Assembly: GCA_964518645.1 (NCBI GenBank)
Contig: CAZFGL010000015.1
Location: 1-27,091, forward strand
Reading direction: 5' to 3'
From: HGM13006 sp964518645
GTDB taxonomy: Bacteria > Bacillota > Clostridia > Oscillospirales > Oscillospiraceae
DNA: 27,091 nucleotides
In this document: in pieces, positions 1 through 7,517 of the stretch
Numbering within the stretch: position 1 is the stretch's first letter
Layout of the letters: each line of letters starts with the position of its first letter
Notes under the pieces: generated by a model
Seen by the model: the letters and a program-made list of their open reading frames with translations, nothing else
Database searches by the model: none
What the model was told of the DNA's origin: nothing
Position numbers and translations under genes: made by a program

Positions 1-53
1 CCTATATCACCAAGGACAACGTTCAGGATTATATCGGTAAGGGCGAGTTCTAA
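1..53 (+). CDS. 3' end of an unidentified gene
   Basis: Only the last 16 codons are inside the window. Frame 3 reads YITKDNVQDYIGKGEF and then TAA at 51-53, and a strong terminator follows after about 12 bases, so this is a real gene end. The tail is faintly like the C-termini of sugar ABC substrate-binding proteins (an aromatic-x-T-x-x-N-V pattern). That is a guess from a few residues and no function is assigned. Confidence 0.5.
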   Translation, partial: YITKDNVQDYIGKGEF

Positions 54-65
54 TTTTAATGATTT

Positions 66-98
66 TCCCGGACGCGAAAGCGTCCGGGATTTTCTTTT
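66..98 (+). terminator. Rho-independent terminator of the upstream gene
   Basis: There is a perfect 10-bp stem (66-75 with 80-89) with a GAAA loop, followed by a T-rich run with one C (90-98). It starts 12 bases after the stop codon of the partial gene. Confidence 0.92.
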
Positions 99-153
99 GC
101 CGACTGACGGGATTCGGACGGAGGTTTTTGGGGGAGGGGGATATAAATTATTC

Positions 154-182
154 TTGCCTTCTTCAGAATGATGTTTTATACT
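154..182 (+). promoter_or_regulatory. Sigma-A promoter of the EamA transporter
   Basis: TTGCCT (154-159), a 17-base spacer and TATACT (177-182) lie 33 bases upstream of the GTG start. No operator-like symmetry was seen. Confidence 0.6.
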
Positions 183-215
183 TTATTTCAGTAAACTGCA
201 GTTGGAGATGGGAAC

Positions 216-1106
216 GTGAAAAAGTACGCACCGCTGTTTATTATTATTGCCGGATGCCTGTGGGGAACCATGGGACTGTTTGTGCGCCATCTGAATACCA
301 TGGGGCTTGGTTCCATGGAGATCGTGGAGCTGCGCTGTATCATTGCTGCGGTGATGCTGTTTCCCGTGATCCTGATACGGGGAAATGCAAAACTGAAACC
401 GAAGAATCTGATTCCGCTGGTTTCATCCGGATTGTTCAGCATCGTGTTTTTTAATTTCTGCTATTTTTCCACCATCTCTCTGATGGATCTTTCAGTTGCG
501 GCAATTTTGCTGTATACAGCCCCCATTTTTGTGATGCTCCTGAGTCTTGTGCTATTTCGGGAACGGTTGACTGCCCGCAAAGTTGCATCTCTGGTGCTGG
601 CTTTTCTGGGGTGCTGTCTGGTCAGCGGGATCGGTTCGGGAAATAGCGGGATGAGCTTAAAGGGGCTTCTGCTGGGGCTGGGGGCAGGTTTGGGGTATGC
701 CCTTTACAGCATTTTCTCCAGATACAGTATCAATCAGGAGCTTTCGTCTATGACGATCACTGTCTACACCTTTCTCTTTGCTGCCATTGCTGGCGGGTTT
801 CTGACGGATTTTTCATTGATTCTGTCTGCACTGGAGAACCATGGAATTGTTTTTTTTCTGGGGTTTGCGGTGCTGTACACCCTGGTCACGACCGTGCTGC
901 CGTATCTCCTGTATACCACCGGACTTTCTTATGTGGAAAACGGTGCTGCCTCCGTTATGGCATCGGTTGAACCGGTGGTTGCCACCCTGCTGGGGGTGAT
1001 TGTATTCCATGAAAAGCCTACGGTGTCTGCCCTTGTGGGGATGCTTCTGGTTCTGATTGCCCTTGGAGTTCTGAATTTGAAAAAGAAAAACATAAATAGT
1101 TGTTGA
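216..1106 (+). CDS. DMT superfamily transporter (EamA type)
   Basis: This is a 296-residue, strongly hydrophobic protein with about ten membrane segments arranged as two EamA-type repeats of five. The N-terminal CLWGTMGLFVRHL segment is typical of the drug/metabolite transporter family. Such proteins move small metabolites across the cytoplasmic membrane, often outward, but the substrate cannot be read from the sequence. The GTG at 216 is chosen because a GGAG element (204-207) sits just before it and the first membrane helix begins directly afterwards. The gene is monocistronic, between a terminator and the tRNA-Val promoter, and its stop codon lies inside the -35 box of that promoter. Confidence 0.88.
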   Translation: MKKYAPLFIIIAGCLWGTMGLFVRHLNTMGLGSMEIVELRCIIAAVMLFPVILIRGNAKLKPKNLIPLVSSGLFSIVFFNFCYFSTISLMDLSVAAILLYTAPIFVMLLSLVLFRERLTARKVASLVLAFLGCCLVSGIGSGNSGMSLKGLLLGLGAGLGYALYSIFSRYSINQELSSMTITVYTFLFAAIAGGFLTDFSLILSALENHGIVFFLGFAVLYTLVTTVLPYLLYTTGLSYVENGAASVMASVEPVVATLLGVIVFHEKPTVSALVGMLLVLIALGVLNLKKKNINSC

Positions 1107-1130
1107 CAAATTTAAATATTGTGGTATAAT
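1103..1130 (+). promoter_or_regulatory. Consensus extended -10 promoter for tRNA-Val
   Basis: TTGACA (1103-1108), a 16-base spacer and TATAAT (1125-1130) preceded by TG one base earlier make a perfect -35 and an extended -10. The -35 overlaps the TGA stop of the EamA gene (1104-1106). The tRNA begins 15 bases after the -10. Confidence 0.88.
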
Positions 1131-1144
1131 AAATACTGTTCTCC

Positions 1145-1220
1145 GGACGATTAGCTCAGCTGGTAGAGCATTCGCTTGACGTGCGAAGGGTCAGCGGTTC
1201 GAGTCCGTTATCGTCCACCA
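1145..1220 (+). tRNA. tRNA-Val (anticodon GAC)
   Basis: The 76-base cloverleaf has acceptor arm GGACGAT (1145-1151) pairing with ATCGTCC (1210-1216), discriminator A and an encoded CCA end (1218-1220). The D-arm carries TTAGCTCAG, the T-arm carries GGTTCGAGTCC, and the anticodon stem TTCGC/GCGAA encloses TTGACGT, giving anticodon GAC, which reads the valine codons GUC and GUU. It is a single gene with its own promoter and terminator. Confidence 0.96.
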
Positions 1221-1255
1221 AAAGTCCTTTTGTCTTTTGACAAAAGGACTTTTTT
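1221..1255 (+). terminator. Terminator of tRNA-Val
   Basis: A perfect 14-bp stem (1221-1234 with 1239-1252) with a TTTT loop ends in a T run (1250-1255). It starts directly after the CCA end of the tRNA. Confidence 0.92.
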
Positions 1256-1321
1256 CATAATATCCGTAACTGCGTGATTTATCAAACAGCACAGTTGTGC
1301 CTGTGTTATTCCGGAGGTTTT

Positions 1322-2161
1322 ATGAAAAATAGATTGATACAGTTTTCCATAAGCTTTTTTCTGTTATTCTGTGCGGTGGCTTTCTGGTGCCTTTCTGCAC
1401 ACTTCCTCCGTGGCGGGGTGTATTATGTGACACATACGGCAGTTTTTCTCCTGCTGGGGGCATTTTTTCTGGCACAGAGGAAGCCGGCTGTAGAACCGGT
1501 GGCGCTGTCTCACAAGAAAGCAAAAAGGGTGAACGAACTGAATGTAGTTTTAATCGGATGTTCTGTGATCGTCCTGCTGTTCTTTCCGTTTATTACGGCT
1601 GCCTCTTCCGATAATGGGTATCAGGGATTGACTGTCTGCGTTGCCATAGCCGGGGGACTGGGGGCTGTCTGCGTGGGATTTTGGCTGGTGACCAGCTGGA
1701 CTGATTCCAGCCGATTCTTTCATGGGCATGTTCAGCTTGGGATGAACGTTTTCGGGCTGATTCTGATGCTGGTTTTCTCCTGGTCCCTTGTTTCTTTCCG
1801 GGGGCACATCAGTGTTAAAATGCTTTATATGGTGGTGACGCTGTCACTGCTGATTGGGCTGTTCTGTTATGCCTTTTATCGCCCTGCAAGGGAGAACCAT
1901 ATGGGAATCTTCGGGGCGTTCGCTTTTGGTATCTCATTGATGCTGTTCCTTACCATGAACGTGGGGCTGGATCATTCTGCCGGGACGAAACTCTACTATA
2001 CTGTGATTGAAACCGGGGGTTATCACGGATCGGCGCTCTGTGAAACAGATGGGGGAGAGGCGTTTGATTATTTCTACTGTCCCTTTGAAGCAGGGGAGCG
2101 CTGGTACATGTATGCCTATGACGGCTGGTTCCATGAGCCATATTACATAGATGTGCCGTAA
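1322..2161 (+). CDS. Unrecognised polytopic membrane protein
   Basis: I do not recognise this 279-residue protein. It shows about seven hydrophobic segments: two near the N-terminus, then a short basic loop (HKKAKRVNE), then several more. It ends in a polar tail of about 55 residues rich in Tyr and acidic residues (for example YYTVIETGGYHGS and YMYAYDGWFHEPYY) that probably lies on one face of the membrane. The ATG at 1322 is preferred over an in-frame ATG at 1274 because GGAGG (1313-1317) precedes it and the sequence after it looks like a natural membrane-protein N-terminus. No catalytic motif is visible. It follows the tRNA terminator and may be transcribed into the decayed gene downstream. 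Confidence 0.75.
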   Translation: MKNRLIQFSISFFLLFCAVAFWCLSAHFLRGGVYYVTHTAVFLLLGAFFLAQRKPAVEPVALSHKKAKRVNELNVVLIGCSVIVLLFFPFITAASSDNGYQGLTVCVAIAGGLGAVCVGFWLVTSWTDSSRFFHGHVQLGMNVFGLILMLVFSWSLVSFRGHISVKMLYMVVTLSLLIGLFCYAFYRPARENHMGIFGAFAFGISLMLFLTMNVGLDHSAGTKLYYTVIETGGYHGSALCETDGGEAFDYFYCPFEAGERWYMYAYDGWFHEPYYIDVP

Positions 2162-2387
2162 AAGGTTTGAGATCACAGAGGGATGCATGAATACTTTGAT
2201 TATGGATGAAGTGGATATAAATGCAGTGTGTATTTGATTTTGTAGAAGGTAATCTTCCGGTGGAAGATTTTATGGAGGCATATCTCGCAGATGAAGCGGT
2301 GCAGAGCTTTTTGCAGGATCTGATGAATCGTACATACTTTAATTCTGCGGGAAATGGGAATACCGGGATTGGAATGCAATCCCTGAT

Positions 2388-2681
2388 GTACAGCGGTCGA
2401 AGCCATTTTTATAATGTGAAAGCCATGCTGGAGGCGGTAGTGAAATCCCATGGTCAGCGCACTGGTGACCTGTCATTATCCGGAGCTTGTTCCCACAAAG
2501 GTCTATCAGGACGACTATGACATCATCACCGATGCGGTCTGTGATTATATGGAGGGGCCGGGAACGGAAAAACTTGTGACTGAACTATACGAAGCTGTTC
2601 AGGGGAGTTCAAATCCAAAAGCCAGCGGAAAAAGGAATTGCGTAAAAGACTGAAAGATGCGTTTCATATTGAAGGGACGAA
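2388..2681 (+). repeat. 294-bp tandem duplication, first copy
   Basis: Bases 2388-2684 are identical to 2682-2978, giving a perfect 294-bp unit (98 codons) with a 3-bp shared junction (GTA). The flanks differ immediately outside (2387 versus 2681, and 2685 versus 2979). Perfect identity points to a very recent event. Confidence 0.97.
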
Positions 2682-2975
2682 GTACAGCGGTCGAAGCCAT
2701 TTTTATAATGTGAAAGCCATGCTGGAGGCGGTAGTGAAATCCCATGGTCAGCGCACTGGTGACCTGTCATTATCCGGAGCTTGTTCCCACAAAGGTCTAT
2801 CAGGACGACTATGACATCATCACCGATGCGGTCTGTGATTATATGGAGGGGCCGGGAACGGAAAAACTTGTGACTGAACTATACGAAGCTGTTCAGGGGA
2901 GTTCAAATCCAAAAGCCAGCGGAAAAAGGAATTGCGTAAAAGACTGAAAGATGCGTTTCATATTGAAGGGACGAA
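2682..2975 (+). repeat. 294-bp tandem duplication, second copy
   Basis: This is the second copy of the unit at 2388-2681, with no base differences. It encodes a second copy of the 67-residue fragment ORF (2744-2947). Both copies contain the same two frameshifts, so those mutations came before the duplication. Confidence 0.97.
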
Positions 2976-3125
2976 GTATCCAAGATGGGTACAGGAAGCC
3001 GAATGGCCCATGGGACAGAATTCCCCATGGAGTATCTGTCCCGAAGTAAAAAGGGGTCAGCGGTGATTTTTACCTTCCGGGATGTTGATACCGGGGAGAT
3101 CTGCGAAGTGGAACAGTTTGACTGA

Positions 3126-3281
3126 GGGGGCACATATATGAGGTGTGTTCCATATGTCTCCGGAATTGTTACAGCATCATTGCAGTCTGCACCCATAGAG
3201 AAGAAAAACAGTGGGCTTTCGGGAGCCCATGAGATACAAATGCAATATTGACATTTTTCCATGTGTCTGAGAAAATAAAAC
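3126..3281. other. Intergenic stretch, no gene seen
   Basis: There is no supported coding region here. A small GC hairpin (TGGGCT and AGCCCA around TTCGGG, near 3210-3230) lacks a T run and is not a convincing terminator. TTGACA at 3248-3253 is a perfect -35 followed only by A-rich sequence (3272-3280), so it is at best a weak promoter for the leader and gene that follow. Confidence 0.5.
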
Positions 3282-3450
3282 TGTCTCCGAGCCTGCGCAC
3301 CTAAGGACTGCTATGGTGTTCAGGATGGTTCTGTGAACCCGGGGTTGTGTTTGGAAACAAAGCAGCCTTCCTTTTCGAAAAGGTGACGGTATATGGGACA
3401 GGTGCGCCCTGTCTCCGGTGTCCGTTTCCTTCGGGAGGCGGACTTTTTCT
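3282..3450 (+). ncRNA. Structured leader with alternative pairings, possible attenuator or riboswitch
   Basis: About 170 bases before the membrane-kinase gene hold a string of good stems. These are 3327-3339; 3343-3367 (GGTTG and TTTG stems capped by GAAA); 3370-3383; and 3395-3415 (GGGACAGG with CCTGTCTC). A long-range perfect 8-bp pairing, GCGCACCT (3295-3302) with AGGTGCGC (3400-3407), is mutually exclusive with the last stem. The array ends in an intrinsic terminator 30 bases before the start codon. It matches no riboswitch consensus I can recall (TPP, SAM, FMN, B12, c-di-GMP, ykkC, M-box and T-box considered). The regulatory role is inference. Confidence 0.45.
3420..3448 (+). terminator. 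Leader terminator just upstream of the membrane-kinase gene
   Basis: A 10-bp stem, GTCCGTTTCC (3420-3429) with GGAGGCGGAC (3434-3443) including two G-U pairs, is closed by a TTCG tetraloop and followed by TTTTT (3444-3448). It lies 30 bases before the ATG with no gene ending nearby, which suits conditional termination better than ordinary gene-end termination. Confidence 0.8.
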
Positions 3451-3478
3451 GTATGGTCAGAAAGTGAGAGGTGTTTAT

Positions 3479-4870
3479 ATGAAAAAAATTTTTGTAGTCT
3501 TGTGGCTAAAGAGAGCTGCGGTTTATTTTCTGGGCCTTTTTATAATGGCCATTGGTGTGGTGTTCTCGGTAAAATCCGCACTGGGTGTCAGTCCGGTGAC
3601 CTGTCTGGCGAATGTGGTATATCAGATATTCGGTGTTTCCCGGGGAATCTCTTTTCTCAGTCTGGGTGTGTGTACTACGCTGACGTATTGCCTTTATATT
3701 TTTGTGGAAGTCCTGATTCTCAGAAGAGATTTCCAGGCAAAAATGCTTCTGCAAATTCTGGCGTCCACCATTTTCGGATTTGCGGTGAATCTGGCAACGG
3801 CGCTGTTTCATTTCCTGCCTGCGCCCACAACCTACCCCATGCGGTTGCTGTTTCTTTTCTGCTCCATCCCCATGGTGGCCTTTGGTGTTATGCTGTATCT
3901 GGCACCAAATATTCTGCCCACTCCCGGAGAAGGGCTGAGCCTTGCGGTTTCCAAAAAGATCGGCAAACCGGTGGCAACCTGTAAGATCATTGTGGATTGC
4001 TGTCTGGTTCTTACATCTGCCGGGGTGTCGCTGGTGGCGTTCCACGGCCTTATTGGTGTCCGGGAGGGTACAGTTATCTCTGCACTGCTGGTGGGCTTTG
4101 TGATGAAGCGTATGATGCGGGTGTGCAATCCCTTCCTGCTCCGGTTTGTGGAGCGCGAGACCAAGCTGGAGCGTGCCATTGCTGCCGGAGGGGGGATCCC
4201 TCTGGATCGTGCCGGAAAGCCCAAACTGGTGATTACAATCAGCCGGGAGTTTGGCTCCGGGGGATATGAGATCGGGGAGAAGCTTGCCGAGAAACTGGGC
4301 ATCACCTTCTATGACAAACAGCTGGAGCCCCTCGAGGCAGAGGAGAGCGGCCTTTCTCTGAGCTTTATTCAGGCCCATGAGCAACGGATGGCACACAATC
4401 TGGTCTATGATTTCATAACTGCCGGTTATGCCATGCACAACCAGGATCTGCCTCCTATGGAGAAGCTTTTTGCGGCGCAGACCAGAATTCTCCGCCGTAT
4501 TGCGGCCTCTGATGAGAGTTGTGTGATTATGGGGCGGTGCTCCGATTACATCCTCTATAAAGATCCCAACAGCTTCCGTATTTTCATACATGCCCCCTCA
4601 GATTATCGGGCGGAACGGATCAGTGTCTCCGATGGAATTTCGCTGGAACAGGCATATGCGGACATGGAGCGGACGGATATAGGCCGTGCCCGGCATTATC
4701 AGCAGTTTGCTGGCCGGGAATGGGGAAATACCAAGTATTATAATCTGGCGGTGGATACCTCCCTGTATGGCATTGAGGGCAGCGTAGAACTGATCGAAAA
4801 CGCCATTCGCATCTGGTGTGAGAAGCGGGGCTTGACCCGAGAGGAGCTGCTTCAGTCTGCGTCAAACTGA
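3479..4870 (+). CDS. YczE/YitT-like membrane protein fused to a cytidylate-kinase-like domain
   Basis: This 463-residue protein has two parts. Residues 1 to about 215 form about five membrane helices of the YczE/YyaS type (VKSALGVSPVTCLANVVY and PNILPTPGEGLSLAVSKKIGKP), related to small uncharacterised Firmicutes transporters or sensors. From about residue 250 a soluble domain begins with ITISREFGSGGYEIGEKLA and continues FYDKQ, IMGRCSDYIL and RIFIHAPSDYRAERI. This is the pattern of the cytidylate-kinase-like family, in which SREFGSGG takes the place of the usual P-loop. The soluble half probably binds or phosphorylates a nucleotide or related small molecule at the inner membrane face, but the substrate is unknown. 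The ATG at 3479 follows a GAGAGG ribosome site and begins MKKIFVV. The longer in-frame start at 3347 would translate through the leader terminator and is rejected. Confidence 0.82.
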   Translation: MKKIFVVLWLKRAAVYFLGLFIMAIGVVFSVKSALGVSPVTCLANVVYQIFGVSRGISFLSLGVCTTLTYCLYIFVEVLILRRDFQAKMLLQILASTIFGFAVNLATALFHFLPAPTTYPMRLLFLFCSIPMVAFGVMLYLAPNILPTPGEGLSLAVSKKIGKPVATCKIIVDCCLVLTSAGVSLVAFHGLIGVREGTVISALLVGFVMKRMMRVCNPFLLRFVERETKLERAIAAGGGIPLDRAGKPKLVITISREFGSGGYEIGEKLAEKLGITFYDKQLEPLEAEESGLSLSFIQAHEQRMAHNLVYDFITAGYAMHNQDLPPMEKLFAAQTRILRRIAASDESCVIMGRCSDYILYKDPNSFRIFIHAPSDYRAERISVSDGISLEQAYADMERTDIGRARHYQQFAGREWGNTKYYNLAVDTSLYGIEGSVELIENAIRIWCEKRGLTREELLQSASN

Positions 4871-4964
4871 GCTTTGAGGGGGAAACTGCCCCTTACAGCA
4901 GTTCATGGAATAACTCCCGGTTATGGCTTATGAGTTTTCGGAATTGGAAAACACGGATTCCCGG

Positions 4965-4992
4965 GGGTACTATATACTAGTATATAGTACCC
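4965..4992. promoter_or_regulatory. Perfect 28-bp palindrome, candidate operator
   Basis: GGGTACTATATA (4965-4976), CTAG, and the exact reverse complement of the first half (4981-4992) form a perfect palindrome ending 19 bases before the lipoprotein start codon. A possible promoter, TTGGAA (4944-4949) and TACTAT (4968-4973) with an 18-base spacer, would place the -10 inside it. That suits binding of a dimeric regulator. In RNA it would be a 12-bp hairpin just before the ribosome site. Confidence 0.65.
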
Positions 4993-5011
4993 TTGAGAGG
5001 ATGTGTGTCAA

Positions 5012-6748
5012 ATGAAAAAAGTGTTATGTTTGCTTTTGAGTGTGCTGCTGGTTCTCATGATGTTTGCCGGCTGTGGCGGCGGTGAGACCAGCCAGACTTC
5101 CGAAGTTGTGGCCTCTGCCACGGAATCGGTGGAATCCGCTGCACCGGAAGCGGAAGATGTGCCTCAGACTCAGGAACCCAGTGCCCAGGAGACGTCTCTG
5201 ATGGAAGAGCCTGTGGAAGAGGCTCCTGCCACCGACACGGAGATCATCCGTACTTACACCGAGGCGGAACAGATGCCTCTGGTGGAGAAAGAGACCACGC
5301 TCACCGCGTGGGACTATGTGGTACCCCCTGTGATGGCTGTTATCACGGACTATGGTACCGATGGACAGGTTTATGCGGAGCTTCAGAAGCGCACCGGCGT
5401 GACGCTGGAATTCACCACTGCCAATCTTCTGACTGCCAGTGATTCCATGGCGCTGATGGTGGCGGCCAATGAGCTTCCGGATATTGTGTTCAACTTCGGT
5501 ATGTTCAACACAACCAACGTGGATGATCTGATCGAAGGGGATATTATTGTAAACTACGAGGATCACCGGGATGTTATGCCCAACTATTTCGACATTCTGG
5601 ACAACAACCCCTCCATTGCCCGTGATGTGTATACGGAGGACGGTAATGTTGGCCTTGCAGGTAATATCCAGTCCACCTTGATTCCTTCCTCCGGCCCTGC
5701 CATTCGTCAGGACTGGCTGGACGCAGACGGTCTGGAAACCCCTGTTACCGTAGACGACCTGTATCAGGTTCTGAAAACATTCCAGAGCGAAAACGACTGT
5801 AAGTATCCCCTCTGGATTGCAGCCAACGGTGCAAACACCCTGGGCGGTGCCTTTGGCGTTTCCGTTAACGGCGACAACAATTCTCTGGGCGGCTGGCTCT
5901 ATCAGGACGATCAGATTCAGTATTGCCTGCCCATGGATGGCTTCCGGGATTATGTTCAACTGATGGCTGGCTGGTATGGAGAAGGCCTGATCTCCCCGGA
6001 CTTTATCTCTCAGGCTATGAACAACACCGCTACCGATGACCAGATCGTTGGCAATGCCTCCGGTTTCTTTACCACCTCTGTCAATGGCATCACCAACCTC
6101 TCCGGCTATGAGCCTGACAGCAATGTACAGCCTGTCCGTCCCATGGTTCTGAAGGAGGGAGATCTGAACTGCTTCGATGATGCCGGTTCTTCCCGTATCT
6201 CCAAGGGCGGTGCTGCGCTGGCAGGAAACGGTTCCGATGTGGAACTGGCATGCCGGATCATTGATTATTTCTACTCTGACGAGGGTATCCTGCTCAGCAA
6301 CTATGGCGTTGAGGGTGTGACCTTCGAGTATAACAGCGACGGGGAGCCGGAACTGACTGAACTGGTGACCAACAACCCCGATGGCTATGATTTTACCTTG
6401 GCTCTGATCAAGTATACTTCCTCCACTCCCTGCTCCATCTGCATTAACGAGCGTAACTTCCTGGGCTATACGGATGCACAGGTGAAGGCTCTGGAACTGT
6501 GGATGCGCAATACCACCTCCGCCATGGCACCCGGTGCCGTTTGGACTGTGGATGACCAGACTGAGTATGCCGGCATTATGTCCGATCTGGGCAGCTATGT
6601 CAGCACCATCTGCCTCCAGTTCATTACCGGTGAGAAGTCCATGGATGATTGGGACAGCTTCGTGGAAGAGACCTACGCATCCTTTGATATTGAACGTGCC
6701 ACAGAGCTGTATCAGACAGCCATTGATGCATATCTTGCAAGAGGCTGA
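5012..6748 (+). CDS. Extracellular solute-binding lipoprotein (ABC type)
   Basis: This is a 578-residue exported lipoprotein. The signal peptide has a basic start (MKK), a Leu/Val-rich core and lipobox FAGC with the lipidated Cys at residue 21. An acidic Ser/Thr/Glu-rich linker follows (about 22-75), then a large solute-binding fold (TLTAWDYVVPP, a DYGTDGQVYAELQKRTGV segment, MVAANELPDIV, RQDWLDADGLETPVT) of the oligosaccharide/LplA-like class. It would capture a substrate, probably a glycan, outside the cell for an ABC importer. No permease or ATPase importer genes are beside it, so it is an orphan. The ATG at 5012 is chosen over an in-frame GTG at 5003 because GAGAGGA (4995-5001) is well spaced from it and it gives a normal signal peptide. 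Confidence 0.88.
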   Translation: MKKVLCLLLSVLLVLMMFAGCGGGETSQTSEVVASATESVESAAPEAEDVPQTQEPSAQETSLMEEPVEEAPATDTEIIRTYTEAEQMPLVEKETTLTAWDYVVPPVMAVITDYGTDGQVYAELQKRTGVTLEFTTANLLTASDSMALMVAANELPDIVFNFGMFNTTNVDDLIEGDIIVNYEDHRDVMPNYFDILDNNPSIARDVYTEDGNVGLAGNIQSTLIPSSGPAIRQDWLDADGLETPVTVDDLYQVLKTFQSENDCKYPLWIAANGANTLGGAFGVSVNGDNNSLGGWLYQDDQIQYCLPMDGFRDYVQLMAGWYGEGLISPDFISQAMNNTATDDQIVGNASGFFTTSVNGITNLSGYEPDSNVQPVRPMVLKEGDLNCFDDAGSSRISKGGAALAGNGSDVELACRIIDYFYSDEGILLSNYGVEGVTFEYNSDGEPELTELVTNNPDGYDFTLALIKYTSSTPCSICINERNFLGYTDAQVKALELWMRNTTSAMAPGAVWTVDDQTEYAGIMSDLGSYVSTICLQFITGEKSMDDWDSFVEETYASFDIERATELYQTAIDAYLARG

Positions 6749-6802
6749 GTCAGGTGTGCCCATTGCCTGTGGAGTGACACAACGTGTGAATAATGGATAA
6801 GT

Positions 6803-6848
6803 ATAAGCCCCTGCAAAGCTGCGGTTTTGCAGGGGCTTATTTTGTTTT
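6803..6848. terminator. Terminator between the lipoprotein and tetR genes
   Basis: A perfect 15-bp stem (6803-6817 with 6826-6840) with an 8-base loop is followed by TTTGTTTT on the plus strand. It ends the lipoprotein transcript and may also stop tetR from the other side, although the minus-strand T run is poor. Confidence 0.85.
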
Positions 6849-6853
6849 GCGAG

Positions 6854-7423
6854 TCATTGACTGCGGTGCGCGATAAAGTTCGTGACCCAGAATTTTGTAT
6901 AAGCATAAAGGTCGTTCAGATCCCGGTCGGAATAGCCTCTGCAATACTTGATATATTCACACAGAAGTCCCTCCAGAAAGATTTGCAGCTCCAGCTCAAT
7001 ATGGGCTTTGTTTCTGATCCGGCTGTCATTCATGCACAGCTCCAGCAGCTTTTCCGTGGCGATGGGTTCCAGCTTTTTTGCTGCAAACAGAATGTCATTT
7101 GAACGGCAGAGGAGTCGATAGTTCTCATGGTTTTGCCGGATGAATTCAAAAATCGAGTCGATAAAATGCATAATATCCTGAGATTCCACCAGCCGGGCGT
7201 TATCGAAAAAAGTCTCGATCATTTCATTTTCATAATCCTCTGCCACCCCATAAATGTCGTCGTAGTGGGAGTAGAAGGAGCCACGGCTGATGTCGGCGCG
7301 TTTGCACAGCTCACTGACGGAGATTTTTCCCAGCTCCCTTTTTTCTGAAAGCATTTCTGCAAATATTTTTTTGATCAATCGTTTGGTTTTTCGGGATGAG
7401 TTGTTTAAATTCTGTACTTTCAT
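6854..7423 (-). CDS. TetR/AcrR family regulator
   Basis: This 189-residue protein has the classic TetR N-terminal DNA-binding helices: TKRLIKKIFAEMLSEK, then ISVSELCKRADISRGSFYSHYDD, where SRGSFYSHY is the recognition helix. The C-terminal domain is a divergent helical ligand-binding domain without residues that reveal the ligand. The gene is divergent from a three-gene ABC exporter, so it very likely controls that operon and itself from the shared 150-bp region. The ATG ending at 7423 is chosen because AGGGAG precedes it by 9 bases. The longer in-frame start at 7459 would leave no ribosome site. Confidence 0.88.
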   Translation of the reverse strand: MKVQNLNNSSRKTKRLIKKIFAEMLSEKRELGKISVSELCKRADISRGSFYSHYDDIYGVAEDYENEMIETFFDNARLVESQDIMHFIDSIFEFIRQNHENYRLLCRSNDILFAAKKLEPIATEKLLELCMNDSRIRNKAHIELELQIFLEGLLCEYIKYCRGYSDRDLNDLYAYTKFWVTNFIAHRSQ

Positions 7424-7517
7424 GGCGTGTTTCTCCCTGAGCAATGACAGATTTTGCACAATTGTTTAAATTTTAACGCTGCACAAATAACTGTCCTTTT
7501 ATTTTTACTACATCTGA

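Larger units (their letters stand above)
2221..3125 (+). pseudogene. Decayed conserved-hypothetical gene with three frameshifts and an internal duplication
   Basis: One protein can be rebuilt only by changing frame. It opens at 2221 (MQCVFDFVEGN). An extra C near 2445-2449 moves it into the frame reading MVSALVTCHYPELVPT. A missing G near 2594-2600 moves it back to the frame reading KKELRKRLKDAFHIEGTK. A missing C in the C-run at 3023-3026 shifts it to the last frame, which ends EICEVEQFD at 3123-3125. A 294-bp tandem copy carrying the first two frameshifts is inserted in the middle. As it stands, translation would stop at 2520 after 99 residues. The pieces resemble, from memory, a widespread Firmicutes hypothetical protein whose C-terminus reads PRWVQEAEWP and then TFRDVDTGE. 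I cannot name the family or give a function. Confidence 0.8.

Noticed and set aside
2388..2975. Insertion sequence or integron-like element
   Set aside because: The duplicated unit has no terminal inverted repeats, no target-site duplication beyond the 3-bp junction and no transposase. It is a copy of part of the surrounding gene.
2903..3262. 119-residue minus-strand frame after the duplication
   Set aside because: It overlaps the end of the decayed plus-strand gene, has no ribosome site, and its sequence looks like an out-of-frame translation.
3347..3478. Longer N-terminus for the membrane-kinase protein
   Set aside because: The extension would translate the terminator hairpin, has no ribosome site, and is rich in Cys/Pro/Gly unlike the membrane segment that follows.
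5024..6763. 579-residue open frame on the minus strand opposite the solute-binding lipoprotein
   Set aside because: The plus-strand gene has a signal peptide, lipobox, ribosome site and terminator. The antisense frame is long only through codon bias.
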